NCBI GenBank assembly: GCA_036666555.1
Contig: JAVWVS010000014.1
Location: 1 to 57,719 of the forward strand
Source: UMGS1251 sp036666555
GTDB lineage: Bacteria > Bacillota > Clostridia > Lachnospirales > Lachnospiraceae
Reading direction: 5' to 3'
Length of the DNA stretch: 57,719 nucleotides
Part shown: piece by piece, positions 8,481 to 18,250 of the stretch
Numbering within the stretch: the stretch's first letter is position 1
Layout: each line of letters opens with the position of its first letter
The notes under the pieces: model-generated
Seen by the model: the letters and a program-made list of their open reading frames with translations, nothing else
The model's database searches: none
Told to the model about the DNA's origin: nothing
Program-made: the position numbers and the translations under genes

Positions 8481-8900
8481 CTACAAGTCTAATTCTTCCA
8501 CTATTTTTACATCTGCTTTCTTTAAGATATCCGCAGCCTTTTGAAAATCATCTGTATTAAAGACTAGTACCGGTGCATCGCCGGTTCGAATTACAAAGGA
8601 ATAGATATAATTAATATTCACGCCACCTTCTGCCAACAAGGACAACATCTGATTCAGATTTCCCTTTTCATCTTTTAATTCTACACCAATCACTTCATGA
8701 ATCCGAACTACAAATCCTTGCTGTGTTAAATATTCTTTTGCTTCCTTACTTTTATCTACCACCAATCTTAAGATGCCAAACTCCGGCGTATCAAAAGAAG
8801 CAATGGCACGAATATTAACATGGGCTTTTGTCAATGCCTGGGTTACATCCATTAAACTTCCCGGCCTGTTTTCCACAAATATAGATAATTGTTTAATCAT
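8481..8900 (-). CDS. Tandem ACT-domain protein (139 aa) following iorB
   Basis: Two ACT domains: the first begins QLSIFVENRPGSLMDV, and the second runs from about residue 70 with GVELKDEKGNLNQMLSLL. It closely parallels the 143-residue ACT protein at the operon end. It has no enzymatic domain and is expected to bind an amino acid and modulate a partner, perhaps the ligase or the oxidoreductase. The start has AGGAGG five bases upstream, and the gene follows iorB by 9 bases. The acidic C-terminal tail VKIVEELDL is unremarkable. Confidence 0.87.
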   Translation of the reverse strand: MIKQLSIFVENRPGSLMDVTQALTKAHVNIRAIASFDTPEFGILRLVVDKSKEAKEYLTQQGFVVRIHEVIGVELKDEKGNLNQMLSLLAEGGVNINYIYSFVIRTGDAPVLVFNTDDFQKAADILKKADVKIVEELDL

Positions 8901-8909
8901 ATTGTCCTC

Positions 8910-9479
8910 CTATAAATGATAACCTGCATCAAATGCCTTTTTATTGATTTCAATGGTTTTAGGTGGTACCGTACGTCCAATCACATCGTACCACTGCTCT
9001 TTGGTAAAATCCATATGCTGAGCAGCAATCCCCAGCACAATCATATTAAACACTCTGGAATTGCCCAGTTTTTTTGCTTCTTCCGTTGCATTCACCGTGT
9101 ACACTTTATGTTGTTTTGCTAACTCTTCTAAAATATGTTCCGGGTAGGTCGCTGCGCCAATCACCACCGGCATAGGATCAATGCGCCAGTCATTGGCAAT
9201 CAATACGCCGTCTTTTTTTAAAAAATGAGCATAGCGCAATGCCTCCAGGCGTTCAAATGCAATAATCACATCTGCCTGCCCTTCTTCTACAATGGGTTCT
9301 GCAACCTTTTCACCATAGCGGACATAGGTTACTACGCTTCCACCTCGCTGAGCCATTCCGTGAACCTCTGACAATTTTACATCATAGCCAGCTGCAATCG
9401 CTAGTCCACCTAAAATTCTACTGGTAAGTAATGTACCTTGACCACCCACACCTACAATCATGATATTTTTTATTGTCAT
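8910..9479 (-). CDS. iorB: Indolepyruvate:ferredoxin oxidoreductase, beta subunit
   Basis: A 189-residue protein of the pyruvate/2-oxo-acid oxidoreductase gamma-domain family. The N-terminal motif is IVGVGGQGTLLTSRIL, followed by EVHGMAQRGGSVVTYVRYG, which line the CoA- and cofactor-binding interface. With IorA it oxidatively decarboxylates aryl pyruvates to aryl-acetyl-CoA and reduces ferredoxin. The start overlaps the iorA stop by one base (TAATG), so translation is coupled. The length is normal. Confidence 0.93.
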   Translation of the reverse strand: MTIKNIMIVGVGGQGTLLTSRILGGLAIAAGYDVKLSEVHGMAQRGGSVVTYVRYGEKVAEPIVEEGQADVIIAFERLEALRYAHFLKKDGVLIANDWRIDPMPVVIGAATYPEHILEELAKQHKVYTVNATEEAKKLGNSRVFNMIVLGIAAQHMDFTKEQWYDVIGRTVPPKTIEINKKAFDAGYHL

Positions 9480-11227
9480 TATCTGTCACCTGCCTTTTGA
9501 ATTGCATCAAATTTACATAAGGTCTTACACAAACCACAACCGGTACACATGGTATCATCAATATGAATGGTTCCATCTGCATTTTTCGTCATGGCAGGAC
9601 AGCCCGGTTTCATACACATTCCACATTTTTTACATTTATCTTCCAGTGCAATGTAGAATGGCTTTTTTGATTTATCCAAAAGTACACACGGGGATTTGGT
9701 AATGATGACCGATACTTCTTCTCTATCGGTTTCTTCCCGAATGACTTGTTCCAACTGTGCGATGTCAAATGCATTTACTTCAATCACATGTTTTACGCCG
9801 ATTGCACGGCAAAGCTCTGGGATATCAATGGCATAGGTCGCATCTCCCTGCAGTGTTTTTCCGGTAGCTGCATGGTCTTGGTGACCGGTCATACCGGTGG
9901 TAGAGTTATCTAAAATCATAACCGTTCCCGTTGCTTTATTATACATCATATTCATTAAAGAATTGACACCGGTATGTAAAAAAGTGGAATCTCCAATGAC
10001 TGCTACCCAGTCTTTTACATACGCACTTCCTTTTGCCTTTTCCATTCCGTGCAAACTGGAAATACTTGCCCCCATACAAATAGTGGTGTCTACTACACTT
10101 AATGGTGGTACCGCCCCTAACGTATAACAACCAATATCACCTGCTGCATGTTTTTTCAATTTGTTGAGCACATAATAAACACTTCGGTGAGGACACCCGG
10201 GGCACAGTATGGGTGGACGATTGGGAATCTGCGCAGGTGCACTGATTTCTATCTCCTCATGAAGGATTGCTTTTTTAATCATATTGGCACTATATTCCCC
10301 TTGAACGGTAAATAGTTCTTTTCCAATGGCCTTGATTCCCCATGATTTCACTTGCTCTTCGATAACCGGATCCAACTCTTCCACAATGTAAAGGCAATCT
10401 ACTTTTTGTGCAAATTCCTGTATTAATTTTTTAGGAAGAGGATTCACCATGCCAAGCTTCAATACGGACGCTTCCGGCAATGCCTCTTTCACGTACTGAT
10501 AAGGAATTCCACTGGTAATCACACCTATTTTTGTATCTTGCATTTCTATCTGGTTTATGGATAATGTATCTGCCGCTTCCGCCAATTCTAAATTTCTTTT
10601 TTCAATTTCTATATGACGTCCTTTTGCATTCCCCGGCATCATCACGGTTTTTGCCACATTTTTGATATAGGGTTTATCTTCGATTTCCTGCCGTTCTTCC
10701 AAGGTGACCATTCCTTGAGAATGTGCCAGTCTGGTAGTGGTTCTTAAAATTACAGGGCGGTCATACTGTTCACTGAGTTCATAAGCCAGTTTCACAAATT
10801 CTTTTGCTTCTGCACTGTCCGATGGCTCCAATACCGGCACTTGTGCCGCTCTTGCCACCATTCTGGTGTCTTGTTCATTTTGAGAGCTGTAAAGTCCCGG
10901 ATCATCTGCTACGACCATAACCAATCCTCCGGTCACACCCATATAGGATACGGTATAAAGTGGGTCTGAAGCAACGTTCAGACCTACGTGTTTCATACAC
11001 GCCAGAGAACGTACTCCTGCGACACTTGCACCAATGGCGACTTCCGTTGCCACCTTTTCATTGGGAGACCATTCTGCATAAATATCCTCTTTATATCGGA
11101 CTAAGTTTTCACTGATTTCTGTACTTGGTGTGCCGGGGTAAGCTGCGGATACTTTTACTCCCGCCTCATAAGCTCCTCTGGCAATGGCTTCGTTGCCAAG
11201 CATAATAACTTTTGTATGTTCTGACAT
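9479..11227 (-). CDS. iorA: Indolepyruvate:ferredoxin oxidoreductase, alpha subunit
   Basis: 582 residues in the standard order. The N-terminal pyrimidine-binding domain has AYPGTPSTEISENL. The central thiamine-diphosphate domain has CPGCPHR, GDIGCYTLG and GDSTFLHTG, with a metal-site MILDNSTTGMTGHQ. The C-terminal ferredoxin part carries two cysteine clusters, CKKCGMC...C and CTGCGLC...C, for [4Fe-4S] centres. It forms the catalytic core with IorB, acting on indole-, phenyl- and hydroxyphenyl-pyruvate made by transamination. It starts 3 bases after the upstream ligase gene stops, in one operon. The last cluster reads CK rather than the usual CP after its fourth cysteine, a minor variation. 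Confidence 0.95.
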   Translation of the reverse strand: MSEHTKVIMLGNEAIARGAYEAGVKVSAAYPGTPSTEISENLVRYKEDIYAEWSPNEKVATEVAIGASVAGVRSLACMKHVGLNVASDPLYTVSYMGVTGGLVMVVADDPGLYSSQNEQDTRMVARAAQVPVLEPSDSAEAKEFVKLAYELSEQYDRPVILRTTTRLAHSQGMVTLEERQEIEDKPYIKNVAKTVMMPGNAKGRHIEIEKRNLELAEAADTLSINQIEMQDTKIGVITSGIPYQYVKEALPEASVLKLGMVNPLPKKLIQEFAQKVDCLYIVEELDPVIEEQVKSWGIKAIGKELFTVQGEYSANMIKKAILHEEIEISAPAQIPNRPPILCPGCPHRSVYYVLNKLKKHAAGDIGCYTLGAVPPLSVVDTTICMGASISSLHGMEKAKGSAYVKDWVAVIGDSTFLHTGVNSLMNMMYNKATGTVMILDNSTTGMTGHQDHAATGKTLQGDATYAIDIPELCRAIGVKHVIEVNAFDIAQLEQVIREETDREEVSVIITKSPCVLLDKSKKPFYIALEDKCKKCGMCMKPGCPAMTKNADGTIHIDDTMCTGCGLCKTLCKFDAIQKAGDR

Positions 11228-11230
11228 GGT

Positions 11231-12541
11231 TTATAATCCATCCTTTCGTAAATCGGTTACTCTCTTTGCTTTTCCTTCAAAGCGCTGCAAGGTATGAGGT
11301 GCCACTAATTTCAAATTCGTTGCAAGTCCCAACTGAGATTTTAACCCCTTCTTGATATTTTGTTCCAGTTCACTTAATTTTGCATAACTGTCCAGCAACC
11401 TATCGTCAATCAATTCCACGCGAATAGTCATCACATCCAAACGATTCTTGCGCTCTACCACGATTTCATAATGAGGACCGATTTCCTTGATTTTTAATAG
11501 GACTTCTTCGATCTGTGTTGGGAATACATTCACTCCACGAATCACTAGCATATCATCTGCACGTCCCGATAGATTTTCCATTCTTACAGTAGTTCTTCCA
11601 CATTGACATGGCTCATAAAACAACCGGGTCAAATCTCCTGTACGATACCGAATGAGAGGAATCGCTTCTTTTCCCAGACAAGTAACGACTAATTCACCAC
11701 GTTCCCCTGCCGGTAATACTTCTTCCGTCTCCGGATCGATAATTTCCGGAATAAACCAGTCCTCATTGATATGCATTCCACATAAACAGGTACATTCTCC
11801 TGCGACCCCGGGACCGCACAATTCACTCATTCCATAATTTTGTGTACAGATAAATTGTTCTCCCCATACCCGGTGCATTTCATCACGCATAGGTTCTGTC
11901 ATACCTTCTCCGCCAAACAATCCAATTTTCACCTTCAAGTCCGTTTGAGGATGGATGCCCCGACTTCTTAATTCTTCTCCAAGGTGAAGCGCATACGAAG
12001 GCGTTGCAACCAATAGTGTGGTTTCCATATCCTGCATAAACATAATTTGTTTATTGGTATTTCCGGAAGATAACGGAATCACTGCTGCACCTAATTTTTC
12101 TAATCCCCCATGAAGACCAAGCGCTCCTGTAAATGTTCCATAGCCAAATGCAATCTGTGCCACATCGTCTGGGTTCGCACCACCCATGCAGGCAACTCTG
12201 GCCACATTGTTTAACCATACATCCAAATCGTTCTTCGTATAGCCTACTACTGTAGGTTTTCCTGTTGTTCCGGAACTAGCATGAAACCTTACAATCTCCT
12301 TTTTATCTACTGCAAATAATCCGGTGGGATAATTTTCCCGAAAATCCGCTTTATATGTAAACGGCATTTTCTTTAAATCGTCCAATGATTGAATTTGTTC
12401 CGGTTTTACACCGGCTTCTTCCATTTTTTTACGATAAGGTGCTACTTTCTCATAAATATAAGTAACCGTTTCCTGTAATCGCTGTAACTGGATTTTTTCA
12501 ATTTCAATCCTTGGCAGAGTTTCTTCCTTTGCCCAAATCAT
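11231..12541 (-). CDS. paaK: Phenylacetate-CoA ligase family protein (copy 2, first gene of operon)
   Basis: 436 residues with the same architecture as copy 1: phosphate loop SSGTTGKPTVVGYT near residue 92, YGMSELCGPGVAGEC, PLIRYRTGDL, a CQCGRTTVR segment and RGVNVFPTQIE. It converts an arylacetic acid plus CoA and ATP to the CoA thioester, AMP and pyrophosphate, or may run in reverse on the IOR product. The start has GAGGAGG eight bases upstream. It is the first gene of paaK-iorA-iorB-ACT-paaK-ACT and has a promoter at 12603-12630. Divergence between the two copies suggests different aryl substrates, which is an inference. Confidence 0.9.
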   Translation of the reverse strand: MIWAKEETLPRIEIEKIQLQRLQETVTYIYEKVAPYRKKMEEAGVKPEQIQSLDDLKKMPFTYKADFRENYPTGLFAVDKKEIVRFHASSGTTGKPTVVGYTKNDLDVWLNNVARVACMGGANPDDVAQIAFGYGTFTGALGLHGGLEKLGAAVIPLSSGNTNKQIMFMQDMETTLLVATPSYALHLGEELRSRGIHPQTDLKVKIGLFGGEGMTEPMRDEMHRVWGEQFICTQNYGMSELCGPGVAGECTCLCGMHINEDWFIPEIIDPETEEVLPAGERGELVVTCLGKEAIPLIRYRTGDLTRLFYEPCQCGRTTVRMENLSGRADDMLVIRGVNVFPTQIEEVLLKIKEIGPHYEIVVERKNRLDVMTIRVELIDDRLLDSYAKLSELEQNIKKGLKSQLGLATNLKLVAPHTLQRFEGKAKRVTDLRKDGL

Positions 12542-12602
12542 CGCCGTTTCCTCCTCTATTCCATCTTTTTTTATTTTTGTTCACTTCATTGGTAACTCAT
12601 TT

Positions 12603-12630
12603 ATTATAGCACAATACTTTCGCGATTTAA
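12603..12630 (-). promoter_or_regulatory. Probable sigma-A promoter of the paaK-ior operon
   Basis: On the minus strand a perfect -10 TATAAT (12603-12608) is preceded, after 16 bases, by a weak -35 TTAAAT (12625-12630) that overlaps the 3' end of polC. The weak -35 suggests an activator or modest expression. Confidence 0.5.
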
Positions 12631-15600
12631 AGCATTAATTTATCAAACAGTGACATCTGGTTCGTTGCGGGAAGATTTCCAAACATTCCCAAATCATCCA
12701 TGAAATCAATGACTGTTTTACTTGCTTTCGTTCTTTGGCGAAAATCATCTCTGGATAGATAGGGGCCATCCACTGCTGCCATTTCCACCGCTTCTGCTGC
12801 CTTATCGCCCATTCCATCTATGCTGGACAAAGGTGGCATCAGTTTTTCACCGATAATTTGAAATTTCGTTGCTTTTGCTGAATAGATGTCCAGAGGGATA
12901 AATTCATATCCTCTGGCATACATTTCTTGAACAATGCGCATATCTTTCAAGGTGTCTTGATCCTTTTTTGTAAGAATATCGGATCTTTTCTTATAATCTT
13001 TGATATAATACTCCAGTTTTTCTTTCCCCTGACACATCAGTTCATAGGAAAATGCGTTGGCACGAATACTAAAATAAGCTGCATAATAGGCTAACGGATA
13101 TTTCACTTTGCAATAGGCAATCCGATAAGCCATCATGACGTAAGCTGCCGCATGGGCTTTCGGGAACATGTATTTGATTTTTTTACAAGACCAGATATAC
13201 CAGTCCGGTACCCCTGCTTCCAACATTGCCTTTTCCCATTCCGGTTTTAAGCCTTTTCCTTTTCGAACGGACTCCATGATCGTAAAAGACAGCTCACTTT
13301 CCATACCCGTATGAATTAAAAATGTCATAATATCATCTCTGGTACAAATAGCCGTGGAAATAGTGGCCTTTCCTTCCGAAATCAAAGTCTGTGCATTATT
13401 TAACCATACATCGGTTCCATGGGACAGGCCGGAAATTCGAATCAAATCGGAAAAAGTCTTTGGCTTCGTATCCACTACCATCTGGATTACAAAGTCTGTT
13501 CCAAATTCCGGAATACCAAGACACCCTACCGGGCAGCCTCCAATCTCTTCCGGTGTTACCCCAAGTGCCCTTGTATTATCAAATAAAGACATCACCTCCT
13601 GATCATCCAGAGGGATTTTCGTGGCATCAAATGGATTCTCTAATGCATGATATTCGTTTTCCATTGCATCCGAAGAAATCAACTCTTCTAACATCTTAAT
13701 CATGGTTGGATCATCATGACCCAGAATATCCAGTTTTAACAGATTATGGTCAATGGAATGATAGTCAAAATGCGTTGTGATAATATCTGTGGTCATGTCA
13801 TTGGCCGGATGCTGCACCGGCGTAAAAGAACTGATGTCTTCTCCATGGGGAAGTACAATAATGCCTCCCGGATGCTGTCCGGTACTTCTTCTCACACCGG
13901 TACACCCACCAACAATACGATCAATCTCACATTTTCGTTTTCTGCTGTCCCGCTCTTCAAAGTAATTCTTCACAAATCCATAAGCCGTTTTATCTGCCAG
14001 GGTACCAATGGTCCCTGCACGAAAGGTCTGCCCATCCCCAAAGATAATCTCCGTGTATTTATGTGCATTACTCTGATAATCCCCCGAAAAGTTAAGGTCA
14101 ATATCCGGTTCTTTATTTCCTTTGAATCCCAAAAATGTCTCAAATGGAATGTCGAATCCGTCTTTGATCAGCTTCGTTCCACAATGAGGACAGATTTTAT
14201 CCGGCATATCCCAACCACAGCCACCGGCAAATGCTTTCACATCTTCGGAATCAAACTCACTGTAATGACATTCTTTGCAGTAATAGTGTGGACTCAGTGG
14301 ATTCACTTCTGTGATTCCTGCCATGGTCGCAACAAAGGAAGAGCCCACTGAACCTCTGGAACCCACCAAATATCCGTCTTCATTGGATTTCCACACCAAC
14401 TTTTGTGCAATGATATACATCACTGCAAATCCATTGGTAATAATCGAGTGCAATTCCCTTTCCAGCCGTTCCGTCACTACTTCCGGAAGCATCTCCCCAT
14501 ACATACTATATGCTTTTTCATAGCAAATCTTTCGGAGCGTCTGATCGGAATTTTCAATCACCGGAGGACACTTATCCGGTCGCACCGGAGATATTTTTTC
14601 CACTTGGCCTGCAATTTTATTAGGATTATCAATAACAATTTCCCTGGCTTTTTTCGAACCCAGATACGTAAATTCTTCTAACATTTCTTCCGTTGTACGC
14701 AAGTAAAGAGGTGCCTGTTTATCCGCATCACTAAACCCTTTGCCTGCCATAATAATCCGTCGGTATACTTCATCTTCCGGCTCTAAAAAATGCACATCAC
14801 AAGTCCCTACCACCGGTTTATGAAATTTTTCTCCCAATTTTACAATTTTTCGATTGATATCCTTCAAATCTTCTTCGGTCCGCACATTGCTGATTTTCTC
14901 ACTAGCCAGCATAAATTCATTATTCCCTAATGGCTGAATTTCCAGATAATCATAAAAATCTACCAATTTTGCAATGGTTTCTTCTGACTTGCGATTCAAA
15001 ACTGCTTGATACAATTCTCCTGCTTCGCAAGCACTTCCAAGAATTAATCCCTTTCGGTATTTATTAAACTCACTTTTGGGAATTCTGGGACGCCTTCCAT
15101 AATAAGTTAAGTGTGACATGGAAATCAGGCGATATAAATTGACTCTGCCTTCTTCATTTTTCGCCAAAATAATGGCATGATAAGTCGGAAGTTTACGAAT
15201 ATTATCCGGATTCATAGACCCAAATCGATTGATTCCCTTTAAGGTAGTGATTTCTTGTTCTTTCAGCATCTGCACAAATTTCAAAAAGATTTCTGCCGTG
15301 GCCATTGCATCATCCACTGCACGATGGTGATTCTCCAATGACACATTCAATGCTTTTGCCACTACATTGAGCTTGTACTTGGAAAGTGTCGGCAATAGCA
15401 CTCGGGCCAATGCCACTGTATCCACCGACACAAATTTTGCTTCGATCTCCTGGTATCTGCAGTTTTGCTCCACAAATCCCACGTCAAATCCTGCATTGTG
15501 TGCTACCAATACCGAACCTTCGGAAAACTCTAAAAACTGTGGCAAAACAACTGCTATCCCCGGTGCATCCATCACCATATCATCCGAAATTCCGGTCAGT

Positions 15601-17108
15601 TGCGTAATCCGAAACGGGATGGGCATACCTGGATTTACAAAGGTACTGAAACGATCTATGATTTCTCCGTTATGCACCTTTACTGCACCCACTTCAATGA
15701 TTTTATCCTGAATGGCACTAAATCCCGTGGTCTCTAAGTCAAAGACTACATAAACATCATCCAGTGTCTGGCTGCCTGCCCCCACTGCAATTTCCGTCAA
15801 ATCATCTACCAGATAAGCTTCTACACCGTAAATAATTTTAAAAGGATCTTCTTTCGGTAATGTTTCTATGTAATGATTGGCATCCGGAAACGCCTGAACC
15901 ACACCATGGTCAGTAATAGCAATGGCTTTATGCCCCCAATCATGGGCGCGTTTGACAATATCTGCCACTTCCGAGACTCCGTCCATATCGCTCATCTTCG
16001 TGTGGCAATGTAGCTCTACTCTTTTTTCGGGGCTAGTATCTTTTCTAGAAACCGTGAAATCCGGAATTTTTTTCATTCCTGTAACTGATCCAATTGTCAG
16101 TTCCCCGTCATATTTATCAATGGTGGTCACTCCTTTGATTTTTAAAAACCCACCTTTTTTGACCCCGTCTAAAATATCCGGGAGCTGTTCATTTTTGGTA
16201 AACATCTTCACAGTAATTGTATCTGTAAAGTCCGTCACTGCAAACATAACAATGGTTTTTTCATTGCGGATTTCTCTGGTTTCCAGGTTGATTACCTTCC
16301 CATGAATGGTAATCTCTCCCATCTCACCTTCTACTTGTGACAACGCTATCACATCGTCTTCAAAATCTCTTCCATAGATGACATTGGGATCGTCTGATTT
16401 TTTAGGATAATAATAACTGTTCTTTTGAAAATCCCGTTTTCCAAATGATTCTTGTTTACTTTGTTTGTGCTCTTTTTCTTTCGTTGTTTCTTCTTGTTTC
16501 CCCAATTGTTTTTCTTCATTTAAGTCTAAGATTGCATTCACTTCTTGACGCAGCCTAAGCTCATTATTTTGTTTCATTTTACTTTCAGCTGCTTCTTTAT
16601 AAACCACACGAATTTCTATCGGCATATGACATCGTTCATTAAAAATCATCTGAAGTAATGAAACAATCGCATCTTTTTTTCCTTCTGCCACAATGGTATC
16701 TGCCATCTGCAAACATAATATATGTTCATTTTCAAATGTACATTGTGCCTTTGCAAACATATTCTGCTCCACTGCACTTCTTCTTTTCAGTTCTAGCAAA
16801 ATACTGTCCCGATACTCCTCCATCAAGTTCTCCGGAGTATATTGTTTGGATAAATAAAAGGCTTCTATCATCTGAATCTGAATATTGGTCTTTTGAAACA
16901 ATTGCTCTTTGATTGCCTCCTCTACCTGATAAATATACTGTTTCATAATCAGATGGGAACTTTCGATATGTACTTTGATATAATCCCGTGCAGAAGTGGT
17001 AGTTACCTTGCTCACTTCTACGTCTTTCAATAACATCTGTATTTCTTTGCCTACCTTTAGGGTTGGAAACACATCAAAAAACACTTTTTTCATACCCATC
17101 TGCTCCAT
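12627..17108 (-). CDS. polC: DNA polymerase III alpha subunit, PolC type (Gram-positive)
   Basis: 1493 residues, the full length of PolC. In order: an N-terminal domain, a charged Lys/Glu/Gln linker near 200-235, an OB domain (about 255-350, GEITIHGKVINLETREI), a PHP domain beginning HCHTKMSDMDG near 366 and split by the DEDD 3'-5' exonuclease (VFDLETTGF near 452, HNAGFD, HRAVDDA). After this come the polymerase palm and fingers with a Cys4 zinc motif (CKEC...CPHC), VGSRGSVGSSF, and the catalytic EPDIDLNFSGD near 1000. It is the main replicative polymerase with built-in proofreading. It starts immediately after the ispG stop, a typical firmicute arrangement. An internal ATG at 17093 is an alternative start. 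Confidence 0.97.
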   Translation of the reverse strand: MEQMGMKKVFFDVFPTLKVGKEIQMLLKDVEVSKVTTTSARDYIKVHIESSHLIMKQYIYQVEEAIKEQLFQKTNIQIQMIEAFYLSKQYTPENLMEEYRDSILLELKRRSAVEQNMFAKAQCTFENEHILCLQMADTIVAEGKKDAIVSLLQMIFNERCHMPIEIRVVYKEAAESKMKQNNELRLRQEVNAILDLNEEKQLGKQEETTKEKEHKQSKQESFGKRDFQKNSYYYPKKSDDPNVIYGRDFEDDVIALSQVEGEMGEITIHGKVINLETREIRNEKTIVMFAVTDFTDTITVKMFTKNEQLPDILDGVKKGGFLKIKGVTTIDKYDGELTIGSVTGMKKIPDFTVSRKDTSPEKRVELHCHTKMSDMDGVSEVADIVKRAHDWGHKAIAITDHGVVQAFPDANHYIETLPKEDPFKIIYGVEAYLVDDLTEIAVGAGSQTLDDVYVVFDLETTGFSAIQDKIIEVGAVKVHNGEIIDRFSTFVNPGMPIPFRITQLTGISDDMVMDAPGIAVVLPQFLEFSEGSVLVAHNAGFDVGFVEQNCRYQEIEAKFVSVDTVALARVLLPTLSKYKLNVVAKALNVSLENHHRAVDDAMATAEIFLKFVQMLKEQEITTLKGINRFGSMNPDNIRKLPTYHAIILAKNEEGRVNLYRLISMSHLTYYGRRPRIPKSEFNKYRKGLILGSACEAGELYQAVLNRKSEETIAKLVDFYDYLEIQPLGNNEFMLASEKISNVRTEEDLKDINRKIVKLGEKFHKPVVGTCDVHFLEPEDEVYRRIIMAGKGFSDADKQAPLYLRTTEEMLEEFTYLGSKKAREIVIDNPNKIAGQVEKISPVRPDKCPPVIENSDQTLRKICYEKAYSMYGEMLPEVVTERLERELHSIITNGFAVMYIIAQKLVWKSNEDGYLVGSRGSVGSSFVATMAGITEVNPLSPHYYCKECHYSEFDSEDVKAFAGGCGWDMPDKICPHCGTKLIKDGFDIPFETFLGFKGNKEPDIDLNFSGDYQSNAHKYTEIIFGDGQTFRAGTIGTLADKTAYGFVKNYFEERDSRKRKCEIDRIVGGCTGVRRSTGQHPGGIIVLPHGEDISSFTPVQHPANDMTTDIITTHFDYHSIDHNLLKLDILGHDDPTMIKMLEELISSDAMENEYHALENPFDATKIPLDDQEVMSLFDNTRALGVTPEEIGGCPVGCLGIPEFGTDFVIQMVVDTKPKTFSDLIRISGLSHGTDVWLNNAQTLISEGKATISTAICTRDDIMTFLIHTGMESELSFTIMESVRKGKGLKPEWEKAMLEAGVPDWYIWSCKKIKYMFPKAHAAAYVMMAYRIAYCKVKYPLAYYAAYFSIRANAFSYELMCQGKEKLEYYIKDYKKRSDILTKKDQDTLKDMRIVQEMYARGYEFIPLDIYSAKATKFQIIGEKLMPPLSSIDGMGDKAAEAVEMAAVDGPYLSRDDFRQRTKASKTVIDFMDDLGMFGNLPATNQMSLFDKLML

Positions 17109-18167
17109 TTATCTTTCCCAGTGCAATAATTCCTGTCTCAATGTTTCTAATAGTTCTTCTTCTTTTACTTTTTTTATAATTTGTCCCTTTTTAATTAGCA
17201 GTCCTTCTCCAATTCCTCCTGCAATTCCAATATCCGCTTCTTTTGCTTCCCCTGGCCCGTTCACTACACAGCCCATCACAGCCACTTTTACATCATCCAG
17301 AGGAATCTCTGCCACCATTTGTTCTACCTGATTCGCCAATCCTATCAGATCAATTTTAGTACGACCACAAGTGGGACAAGATACCACCTCGATGCCACCC
17401 TTTCGAAGTCCCAATGCCTTTAAAATCAATTTTGCAGATTTGATTTCTTCCACTGGGTCTCCTGTAAGTGATACGCGGATGGTATCTCCAATTCCCTGAT
17501 ATAAAATAATACCCAGTCCCACTGAAGATTTAATGTTTCCGGATAATAGTGTGCCGGATTCTGTGATTCCCACATGGAGAGGATAAGGACAGACTTTTGC
17601 AAGCAATTCATGGGCTTTGACACACATCATCACATCTGAAGATTTAATGCTAACCACCAGTTGATCGTAATCCAAGTTCTCAATCATCTTCACTTTATCC
17701 AGTGCGCTTTCCACAATTCCTTCTGCCGTTACTCCTTTATATTTCGCTACCAATTCCTTTTCCAAAGATCCACTATTGACCCCTACACGAATGGGTATCT
17801 GATATTCTTTTGCTTTTTCTACTACGGCACGCACCCGGGATATATCTCCGATGTTCCCCGGATTAATGCGAATCTTATCTGCCCCATTTAATATAGATGC
17901 AATGGCAAGGCGGTAATCAAAATGGATATCCGCCACAAGTGGAATGTGAATCTGTTTTTTTATCTCCCTCAATGCTTCCGCCGCTTCCTGTGTTGGTACT
18001 GCACATCGTACAATGTCACACCCTGCTTTCTCCAGCTTTACTATCTGAGCTACCGTTGCTGGAATATCTTCCGTGGGCGTATTGGTCATAGACTGTATGG
18101 CAATGGGATGGCCTCCACCGATTAAAGTTTCTCCGACTCTGATTGTTTTTGTTTCTTCTCTTTTCAT
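17109..18167 (-). CDS. ispG: 4-hydroxy-3-methylbut-2-enyl diphosphate synthase
   Basis: 352 residues, normal for bacterial IspG/GcpE. The N-terminal TIM-barrel block QSMTNTPTED and ADIHFDYRLA are present. The C-terminal [4Fe-4S] domain has CPTCGR near residue 265 and CVVNGPGEAKEADIG near 300, supplying three cysteines and the glutamate ligand. It reductively converts methylerythritol cyclodiphosphate to HMBPP in the MEP isoprenoid pathway. It sits directly upstream of polC with no gap. Upstream dxr and rseP genes, often linked in firmicutes, are absent; a DUF5640 gene is there instead. Confidence 0.96.
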   Translation of the reverse strand: MKREETKTIRVGETLIGGGHPIAIQSMTNTPTEDIPATVAQIVKLEKAGCDIVRCAVPTQEAAEALREIKKQIHIPLVADIHFDYRLAIASILNGADKIRINPGNIGDISRVRAVVEKAKEYQIPIRVGVNSGSLEKELVAKYKGVTAEGIVESALDKVKMIENLDYDQLVVSIKSSDVMMCVKAHELLAKVCPYPLHVGITESGTLLSGNIKSSVGLGIILYQGIGDTIRVSLTGDPVEEIKSAKLILKALGLRKGGIEVVSCPTCGRTKIDLIGLANQVEQMVAEIPLDDVKVAVMGCVVNGPGEAKEADIGIAGGIGEGLLIKKGQIIKKVKEEELLETLRQELLHWER

Positions 18168-18188
18168 GGTTTCATCCTTTCATCCTTT

Positions 18189-18243
18189 AAAAATCCCTCT
18201 ATGATGAGTCTTTCTTTCAAAGTGACATCATAGAGGGATTTTA
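18189..18243 (-). terminator. Rho-independent terminator between the DUF5640 gene and ispG
   Basis: An 18-base perfect stem (18189-18206 with 18226-18243; core ccctctatgatg) has a 19-base loop. On the minus strand it ends in TTTTT. It terminates the DUF5640 transcript, so ispG-polC needs its own promoter or read-through; I did not find a clear one in the remaining 20 bases. Confidence 0.8.
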
Positions 18244-18250
18244 TTACCTA

